Part shown: in pieces, positions 58,576 through 64,000 of the stretch
How positions within the stretch are numbered: the first letter of the stretch is position 1
How the letters are laid out: the number at the start of each line of letters is the position of its first letter
Assembly (NCBI RefSeq): GCF_030817415.1
Contig: NZ_JAUSZI010000002.1
Span: 1,178,001 to 1,242,000 of the forward strand
DNA: 64,000 nucleotides
Source: Streptomyces umbrinus
Lineage (GTDB): Bacteria; Actinomycetota; Actinomycetes; Streptomycetales; Streptomycetaceae
Direction: 5' to 3'
Position numbers and translations under genes: made by a program
The notes under the pieces: generated by a model
Told to the model about the DNA's origin: nothing
Seen by the model: only the letters and a program-made list of their open reading frames with translations
The model's database searches: none

Positions 58576-60417
58576 GTGGCCGGAGTGAGCCTCCCGGAAC
58601 ATCCGTACAGCCGCACGGAGGCGACCCGGCTGTTGTGTGCCGGCGTCTATCAGGACGCCGGCTTCCGGCGCCGGGTCATCGATGAACTGGTGGATCACCA
58701 GGAGCGGCCGGTGGCCCCTCCGCTGGGGGTCGACGTCCTGCCCGTACTGGCCCATGCCGTGCGTGTCACCCGGCAGGAGGCGCGCACGGCATGGCTGATG
58801 CTCATCGCCTGGCTCGGCTTCTTCCTGTCCGACGTCGTGATGTTCTGGGACCGCGTCGCCGATAGCTGGGGCGACGGGGCCGAGGTCGGTTTCAGCGACG
58901 TGTTCACCGCGTTCTACAGCGGCGACGAGAAGCTCACCGCCGGAATGCCCATGCCGTGGTCGCAGTTCTACGCGTTCGTCGCCCTCGGCCTGTGGTTCGC
59001 GCACGCCGTGAAGACGCAGAGCTCCGAGGGACGTCAGGCGGGCCTCCCCGACCCGGTGGCCAAGGCGGCCGAGGGCTTCGGCCGCACGGTGACGTGGTGT
59101 GCGGCGATGTTCGCCCTCTTCTACTGGTACTGGTACGTGGCCGGGGTACTCCAAGGCACCGTACAGACGCCGTATCCGCTGCTTTTTCCGCTGCTCATCG
59201 CCTTGATCGCATGGTGGCACCAAGCCACTCAGCGCCGGTCCCTGTGCCGATGGCTGTCGCGCTGGACCTTCCAGAAGACGACTCAACCGAACCTGCCCGC
59301 AGAGCCGTTGTACGAGGACCTGATCGCCAACATCCAGCGCGAACAGCAGGCCAAACTGACCCTCTACGAAGCGGACAGCCCCTTCGTCGGACTGGGCACA
59401 CGGCGTCGGGCCTGGTCGTTCGCGATGGAACTGCGCAAGCGCTCCGGGCCGCCGACCGGGCCTGCCGCCCCGGCCGACCCCGCCTCGAACGGAGCCCTGA
59501 TCCCGCACCAGGACAAGGGGCCGCTCACCGCCGAGGGCGCACTCGCCATGATCGAGCCCCAGTTGCTGCGGCTGCGCGACTCGGCCGCACGCACCGGTAA
59601 GGACCGGCTCCGCGAACTGGAGATCGACCGTTTCGTCTATCTGCCGGGCGGTGTCGGCCGCGACGAGGAACTGCACGTCGGCGGCAGTCCGGACGCGAGC
59701 GCGACGGCGGCGGGCGGAGCCGGCGGGGACGGTCTGACGGTCTACGACCCCGTCCAGGTCGCCGCCCACTTGAAGGAAGCCGTCGACGAGGGCGGCGAGG
59801 GGCGGCGCGTGTTCCTGCGCGTCCGCATCGGCGCCTGGCACGAACAGGTCGTGGTGACGGTCCTGGTCCGCGTCCACACCCAGGGCGGCATGCTCGTACT
59901 GGAGGTCTCACCGTACGTACTCGGCCCGGTCCGCAAGGACTTCAGGAACGTGGACGCCCTGGTGGACCGGCTGCCCGAGGGCTGGGCGCGCGGCGCCGTA
60001 CGCGCCCTGGGCCACGGTCCCGCGACCGGCGTCAGCGCGGGCATCAGTGCCTTGAAGACCGTCTCCAGGGAGCTCGGCACCGGCTGGTCCACCCGCGAAC
60101 CGGCCCCCGACGTGCCCCGGGTCTCGCTGCGTCAACTGACCGCCACCTCTTGGCTGTCGCCGTATCAGGAGATGGACGTCACCCGGTACATCAAGACCGT
60201 CGAGGAGCGCATCGTGAACGGCGTGCGCCAGGCGCTCCACGCACACGGCTACCAGACCGAGCAGTTCGAGCAGCACGTCTACCAGGTCAGCGGTGGAAGC
60301 GTCTTCGTCCAGGCGATGTCCGGCGGCTCCGTCGCCACCGGCCCCCACGGCAGCGCCACCTCGCACAACACCGCCCCCGCACCGGCGCACGGCACGCCGA
60401 GCACCGACCCCAGCTAG
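58576..60417 (+). CDS. Uncharacterised four-helix membrane protein with Gly/Ser/His-rich C-terminal motif
   Basis: 613 aa from GTG 58576, with AGGAG upstream. Residues about 70-95, 125-145, 173-195 and 198-215 are hydrophobic (AWLMLIAWLGFFLSDVVMFW, FALFYWYWYVAGVL, LLFPLLIALIAWW). The long cytoplasmic part (about 220-570) includes ELEIDRFVYLPGG and FLRVRIGAWHEQVVVTVLVR, then a helix ending near EQFEQHVYQV. The tail reads GGSVFVQAMSGGSVATG followed by PHGSATSHN, nearly repeated in the next gene. I do not recognise a family. The shared tail motif and spacing suggest it acts together with its neighbour, possibly at the membrane. Confidence 0.75.
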   Translation: MAGVSLPEHPYSRTEATRLLCAGVYQDAGFRRRVIDELVDHQERPVAPPLGVDVLPVLAHAVRVTRQEARTAWLMLIAWLGFFLSDVVMFWDRVADSWGDGAEVGFSDVFTAFYSGDEKLTAGMPMPWSQFYAFVALGLWFAHAVKTQSSEGRQAGLPDPVAKAAEGFGRTVTWCAAMFALFYWYWYVAGVLQGTVQTPYPLLFPLLIALIAWWHQATQRRSLCRWLSRWTFQKTTQPNLPAEPLYEDLIANIQREQQAKLTLYEADSPFVGLGTRRRAWSFAMELRKRSGPPTGPAAPADPASNGALIPHQDKGPLTAEGALAMIEPQLLRLRDSAARTGKDRLRELEIDRFVYLPGGVGRDEELHVGGSPDASATAAGGAGGDGLTVYDPVQVAAHLKEAVDEGGEGRRVFLRVRIGAWHEQVVVTVLVRVHTQGGMLVLEVSPYVLGPVRKDFRNVDALVDRLPEGWARGAVRALGHGPATGVSAGISALKTVSRELGTGWSTREPAPDVPRVSLRQLTATSWLSPYQEMDVTRYIKTVEERIVNGVRQALHAHGYQTEQFEQHVYQVSGGSVFVQAMSGGSVATGPHGSATSHNTAPAPAHGTPSTDPS

Positions 60418-60443
60418 GTACCGGACCCCAAGGACCCCAGCAC

Positions 60444-60857
60444 ATGAGCGACACAGGACACCCCATCCCCGGCCGGCCGACGCAGGACGGCGGTGCCGGC
60501 AGCGTGCACATCGGCTCCATGAGCGGCGGCTCGATCGCCACCGGCAGCCATGGCAGCGCGTACTCCGTCAACCAGACGGCGGCGGAGCCGGACCCGCGGC
60601 ACGCGGAACTGCTCCAAGCGATTCGAGCCCTCCGCGAGGCCCTGCCCGCGCGGGAGCGAAGTGCCGAGGACACGACCCTCGACGGTGAACTCGCCGACGC
60701 GGAGGCGGAGATCACGCGCACCGGAGCCGCCGGGCCGGAACGCCTCACCCGCCTGCTGACGGGCGTACGCGGCTGGCTGGGATCGCAGGCCGCGGCCGCC
60801 GGAGCCATCGCCTCGGCGACAGCCGTCGTGCAGGGCATCGCCCAGCTCCTCGGATGA
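60444..60857 (+). CDS. Uncharacterised small helical protein with shared Gly/Ser/His-rich motif
   Basis: 137 aa from ATG 60444 with AAGGA upstream, 26 bases after the previous stop. Residues about 18-42 read GSVHIGSMSGGSIATGSHGS then AYSVN, matching the tail of the upstream membrane protein (MSGGSxATGxHGSAxSxN in common). The rest is helical: HAELLQAIRALREALPARER, LDGELADAEAEITRT, and a hydrophobic C-terminal helix GAIASATAVVQGIAQLLG. The layout resembles small actinobacterial proteins such as DUF5955 and those accompanying NTPase conflict systems, but no match is proven. Confidence 0.75.
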   Translation: MSDTGHPIPGRPTQDGGAGSVHIGSMSGGSIATGSHGSAYSVNQTAAEPDPRHAELLQAIRALREALPARERSAEDTTLDGELADAEAEITRTGAAGPERLTRLLTGVRGWLGSQAAAAGAIASATAVVQGIAQLLG

Positions 60858-60930
60858 CCGACGGGATGACGACGGACGGCGGCAGGCAGCAGATGACGGG
60901 CGCGGGACGGCGAAACGGAGGGCCGCTGCG

Positions 60931-61725
60931 ATGAGGGTGTTCGACATCGAGCGTCAGGAGTGGGGCGGTTCCCGGCGCGAACGTCTCTTCCACCCTGACC
61001 AGTACCTGGACGTGCCGCGGCAGAAGACCGTCCGGCAGCAGACGGGGATCGTGCTCGCGGTCGCCGGGCTCGCCTTCGGCATCTGGGCACTGGCCTGGAA
61101 GGACGAGCCGGAACCGTACCGGGAACCCGCCGCCACCGGGCAGGACTCCTCGGAGACGACGTCGGGCGGGACCGGAGACGACGTGCCGCCGAACGGGTCG
61201 CCCTCGCAGGACACCACCTTCGAGTCGTCGGCGGCCCTCCCCGAGGACTACGAGTCCTTCCAGGACGTCGCGGGGTATCGGGTGGCGCTGCCGAAGGGCT
61301 GGGAGCGCAAGAGCCGGTCGTCGCAGTACGGCATCGACATCGTGGACTACCGCAGTCCGGACGGCACCCGACGGCTTCAGGTGTTCCAGGTGATGGAGAC
61401 CTCTCCGTACTCCTCCTTGCAGGCCGCGCAGATCGAGGCGGAGAAGCTCGACGGATACGAACCGGTCGCCATGGAGGAGGTCCCGAGCGCCGTGGGACAG
61501 GCGGCCGAGCACGAGTACCGCGCCGACGAGATCGCGGGCGAGCTGGGCGGCGGCGGCAGCCGGCACGTCATCGACCATCGCTTCGAGGCGACGGACGGCG
61601 AACGGTACGCACTGGTCGCGTACGGTTCCGAGGCCGACGGGACCGAGGACGAACGGGAACTCGTGGACACGGCCCTGCTCTGGTTCTGCCCGCCCGGGAC
61701 GCAGTGCGACGACCCGGTCGGCTGA
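60931..61725 (+). CDS. Membrane-anchored protein with extracellular domain like those of Ser/Thr kinases
   Basis: 264 aa from ATG 60931 with GAGGG upstream. Residues 1-35 are basic and cytoplasmic (DIERQEWGGSRRERLFHPDQ); a single membrane helix follows (GIVLAVAGLAFGIWALAW), then a disordered Ser/Thr/Gly linker. The domain starting DYESFQDVAGYRVALPKGWE, with YGIDIVDYRSPDGTRRLQVF, resembles the extracellular sensor-like domains attached to Streptomyces Ser/Thr kinases, but no kinase domain is present. Two Cys near the C-terminus (WFCPPGTQC) may bridge. It follows the previous gene by 73 bases and probably belongs to the same cassette. Confidence 0.7.
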   Translation: MRVFDIERQEWGGSRRERLFHPDQYLDVPRQKTVRQQTGIVLAVAGLAFGIWALAWKDEPEPYREPAATGQDSSETTSGGTGDDVPPNGSPSQDTTFESSAALPEDYESFQDVAGYRVALPKGWERKSRSSQYGIDIVDYRSPDGTRRLQVFQVMETSPYSSLQAAQIEAEKLDGYEPVAMEEVPSAVGQAAEHEYRADEIAGELGGGGSRHVIDHRFEATDGERYALVAYGSEADGTEDERELVDTALLWFCPPGTQCDDPVG

Positions 61726-61758
61726 CCGGGTCGGTCAGCCCATGACCGGCCCGGTCAG
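61722..61758. terminator. Strong bidirectional hairpin terminator
   Basis: Arms 61722-61737 (CTGACCGGGTCGGTCA) and 61743-61758 pair over 16 bp with one wobble position and a 5-nt loop (GCCCA), followed by AAAA. It overlaps both stop codons of the convergent genes. Confidence 0.85.
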
Positions 61759-63224
61759 AAAATTCCCTGTCCGGGGACGAGGATCCCGCGCGGATCGTAC
61801 GTCTTCCGCGCGGCGGCGAACCGGGGCCAGGCGGGCCCAAAGTGCCGTCGCCAGTCGGCCCGGTCGAAGGGCACGGAGCCGACCGGGTACTGGGTGCCGC
61901 CGGCCGCGCGGACGAGGTCGTACGCGGACCGGTTGGCCGCCAGCAGTCGCCGGACCGACGCCGTGTCGTCGGGAGGAGTGGTCCGCAGGACCGCGAAGAG
62001 GTAGGGAACCGGGTCGTCGGGCATGCGCAGCAGCGGGGTCCGCAGGTGCTCGCGCACCAGCGGGTACAGCAGCACGACGCCGCCCGGACCCACGTCGTCC
62101 GGGGTGAGCGCGTCCAGGAGCCGGCCTGTCACCTCGGCCGCCTTCCGGCCGGGCACGAGCAGGTTGAGCCATGGATGGGCGTATGCCCACAGCCCGGCTT
62201 CCTTGAGAGCGGCGACGGCCGGGGCGAGCCGGTCGAGGAAGTCGTAGTACGGGATGTCGGTGATCTCCGCGCCGGAGGGGTCGTGCCGCAGGCCCCGCAG
62301 GAGCGCGGTGTCGTCGGGAACGTCTCCGGCCGGAGGTCCGTAGGCGACGGCCTCGATGACGTACCCGCGGAAGGCGCCCGTGGCATCCGGAACCATCTGC
62401 CCCTCGACGTAGGAGAACCGTCGGTCGCGGACGAGCACGCGTTGGTCGTCCACGAAGGTCCGCAGATCGTCGTACGGCAGGAGGTAGTGGCGTACGGTCT
62501 CGGGCGCGCGGACCAGTCGTACGGTCGCGCCGACGACCACGGCGCACTGGCCGAGGCCGGCGAGTACGGCGAGGAACAGGTCCTGGTGGCGGGTCGGGGA
62601 GCAGCGCAGCAACTCCCCCGCGCCGGTGACGACTTCCAGCTCCAGGACGTTGTCGACCTGCGCGCCGTGGCGGTGGGTCTGGCCGCCGAGGCCTCCGACG
62701 GACAGCGTTCCGCCGACGGAGAGTTCGAGGTAGTCGGTGAAGACGGGAGGGGTCAGGCCGTGGACGAGGGTGGTCTTGGCGACGTCGCTCCACTTGGCGC
62801 CGGCGCCGACCCGGACGCTCGTGCTGCCGGAGTCGACGGAGTGAATGGCGGCGAACGGGGCGGTCTCGATGACCAGGCCGCCGGCGACCTGTGCCTGGCC
62901 GTTCGTGGCGTGGCCCTGTCCGCGTGGGGCGACCGGGATTCCGCGCCTGTCGCAGAACCGCACCATCGCCACGACGTCCGCGACGGAGCCCGGGCGCAGC
63001 ACCGCGGCCGGTCGGCGGTGCACGATGTGGCCGAAGTCGTCGGCGGCGGCGCTCAGCGCGGCCTCGTCGGTGTGGAGGGTTCCGTCCAGATCTGGGATGT
63101 CGTGCAGCGGCCGGTCGGACGGGGTCACCGCCCAACTGCGTGTGAAGGGGTCGAAGCCGATCACCGCGGTTCCTGCGGCGGCCAGGTCGCGCAGCACGGA
63201 ACGTCGGGGCGGTCTGCGGGACAT
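61755..63224 (-). CDS. FAD-linked oxidoreductase, cytokinin dehydrogenase-like
   Basis: 489 aa from ATG 63224 with GGAGG upstream. The N-terminus MSRRPPRRSVLRDLAAAGTA has an RR pair and a weak hydrophobic segment, so Tat export is possible but the signal is poor. FAD-binding PCMH fold: AVLRPGSVADVVAMVRFC, VAPRGQGHATNGQAQVAGGL (the His sits where plant cytokinin dehydrogenases attach FAD covalently), LSVGGTLSVGGLGGQTHRHG. C-terminal YDPRGILVPGQGIF is typical. Known: oxidises side-chain amines or alcohols. The natural substrate in Streptomyces is unknown. Confidence 0.87.
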   Translation of the reverse strand: MSRRPPRRSVLRDLAAAGTAVIGFDPFTRSWAVTPSDRPLHDIPDLDGTLHTDEAALSAAADDFGHIVHRRPAAVLRPGSVADVVAMVRFCDRRGIPVAPRGQGHATNGQAQVAGGLVIETAPFAAIHSVDSGSTSVRVGAGAKWSDVAKTTLVHGLTPPVFTDYLELSVGGTLSVGGLGGQTHRHGAQVDNVLELEVVTGAGELLRCSPTRHQDLFLAVLAGLGQCAVVVGATVRLVRAPETVRHYLLPYDDLRTFVDDQRVLVRDRRFSYVEGQMVPDATGAFRGYVIEAVAYGPPAGDVPDDTALLRGLRHDPSGAEITDIPYYDFLDRLAPAVAALKEAGLWAYAHPWLNLLVPGRKAAEVTGRLLDALTPDDVGPGGVVLLYPLVREHLRTPLLRMPDDPVPYLFAVLRTTPPDDTASVRRLLAANRSAYDLVRAAGGTQYPVGSVPFDRADWRRHFGPAWPRFAAARKTYDPRGILVPGQGIF

Positions 63225-63382
63225 GCGTTCCTCCAGGGGAAGGACACGGTGAACCGGTCAACAGCCGCCCACTCTAGAACCCTTGGCGCACGAGGACACG
63301 GCCCCGCGCCGGTGCTCCCCGGGCTTCGTTCGGGCCGGGCGTTCGCCTGCACTGCTCCGGCGGGGCTCGTGGTGTGCGTGGC

Positions 63383-64000
63383 TCAGGCGCGGGTCTCGCG
63401 CGGCGCGGCCGTCGTGCCCCGTACCTCCAGCACCGGCGTGCTGAGGACGGTCTCGGCGGGACGGGCGGGGTCGGCGATCCGGTCGAGCAGGCACTGCGCC
63501 GCGCGGCGGCCGACGTCGTGGCCGGCGCTGTCCACAGTGGTGAGCCACAGGTGGCGCAGGCGCGCGAGGTAGGTGTTGTCGTAGCCGACGAGGGAGAGGT
63601 CGTGCGGCACGCGGAGCCCGAGTTCCTCGGCGGCCGACAGGGCGCCGACACAGGCGATGTCGTTGAAGGCGAAGACGGCGGTGGGCCGTTCGCCCGCGCT
63701 CAGCAGCCGGACCGTGGCCCGGTAGCCGCCCTCCTCGGTCAGGTCGCCCTGTTCCACGACGGCCGTGTCGGCCAGTCCGTGTTCGCGCATGACCGTCTCG
63801 AAGCCGCGGCGGCGCAGTTCGCCGACCATGCCCTGTCCCGCGATGTGGGCGATGCGCCGGTGACCGAGCGCGATGAGGTGCTCGGTGGCGAGCCGGGCGC
63901 CGTACTGGTCGTCGTTCGCGACGATGTCGACGTGCGGCAGTACGGGTTCGCGGGCGCCCGCGACGACGGTGGGCACCCGCGTAGCCGCCGTGCGCAGGGC
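63383..64000 (-). CDS. LacI-family regulator, C-terminal part (continues past right edge)
   Basis: 206 codons from the right edge to the stop at 63383. Contains the LacI/PBP1 core: ANDDQYGARLATEHLIALGH, RRIAHIAGQGMVGELRRRGF, AVFAFNDIACVGALSAAEEL, GLRVPHDLSLVGYDNTYLAR. The DNA-binding N-terminus lies outside the window. The ligand is probably a sugar or related molecule. It is on the same strand as the oxidoreductase downstream (158-bp gap). Confidence 0.9.
   Translation of the reverse strand, partial: ALRTAATRVPTVVAGAREPVLPHVDIVANDDQYGARLATEHLIALGHRRIAHIAGQGMVGELRRRGFETVMREHGLADTAVVEQGDLTEEGGYRATVRLLSAGERPTAVFAFNDIACVGALSAAEELGLRVPHDLSLVGYDNTYLARLRHLWLTTVDSAGHDVGRRAAQCLLDRIADPARPAETVLSTPVLEVRGTTAAPRETRA

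Overview
The window is very GC-rich, coding-dense DNA typical of a Streptomyces chromosome. It has GTG and ATG starts with purine-rich ribosome binding sites, many 4-nt ATGA/GTGA gene overlaps, hairpin terminators without U-tracts, and two copies of the common Streptomyces intergenic hairpin with a GTTCCCCGCGCCCC core. I see no rRNA, tRNA, CRISPR array, transposase, integrase or replication origin. All statements about function come from reading translated sequence; no database search was run.

Layout. 0-11.8 kb: a cytochrome P450 cut by the left edge, a PAP2-like membrane protein with a probable frameshift, a DUF6296-like protein, a large sensor phosphatase/kinase (Cache-PAS-GAF-SpoIIE-HATPase), a DHA2-type exporter with its winged-helix regulator, a STAS-ANTAR fusion, a PaaX-type regulator divergent from an AidB-like acyl-CoA dehydrogenase, and an HxlR regulator divergent from an imine-reductase-like enzyme. 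11.9-16.7 kb: a VirS-like AraC regulator facing a three-gene operon for a flavin monooxygenase, an SDR and an aldehyde dehydrogenase.

17-42 kb is a catabolic island: SDRs, an acyl-CoA ligase operon (with SnoaL-like, EthD and metallo-beta-lactamase-fold proteins), a TetR regulator, and a nine-gene operon. That operon encodes enoyl-CoA hydratase, DUF35 protein, Ltp/thiolase, acyl-CoA dehydrogenase, APH-type kinase, ACAD11-type dehydrogenase, two SDRs and a second hydratase. Further along are another acyl-CoA dehydrogenase, an SDR, a zinc alcohol dehydrogenase, a fumarate-reductase-type flavoprotein and a Liv-type ABC importer whose LivM, LivG and LivF are fused in one 842-aa protein. Six transcription units in this island carry a related inverted repeat (core TGAA-N5-TTCA) in their promoters, so they look like one regulon, probably of the local TetR protein. 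The kinase plus ACAD11-type pair suggests that a 4-hydroxyacyl-CoA is dehydroxylated through a phosphorylated intermediate. The substrate is unknown; an alicyclic, terpenoid or steroid-like acid is a guess.

42-51 kb: a chimeric XRE/epimerase pseudogene, a D-2-hydroxyacid dehydrogenase, a 117-bp imperfect palindrome, an MFS transporter, a HAD hydrolase, a frameshifted amine/amino-acid oxidase, a PucR regulator, a small metal-binding protein and a frameshifted SnoaL-like gene. 50.5-58.4 kb: a GntR/FCD regulator divergent from a proline iminopeptidase and a complete Dpp/Opp-type peptide importer. 58.5-61.7 kb: three uncharacterised genes (a four-helix membrane protein, a small helical protein and a membrane-anchored protein), the first two sharing a Gly/Ser/His-rich motif. 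This is the best candidate for an undescribed system. 61.7-64 kb: a cytokinin-dehydrogenase-like flavoprotein and a LacI regulator cut by the right edge.
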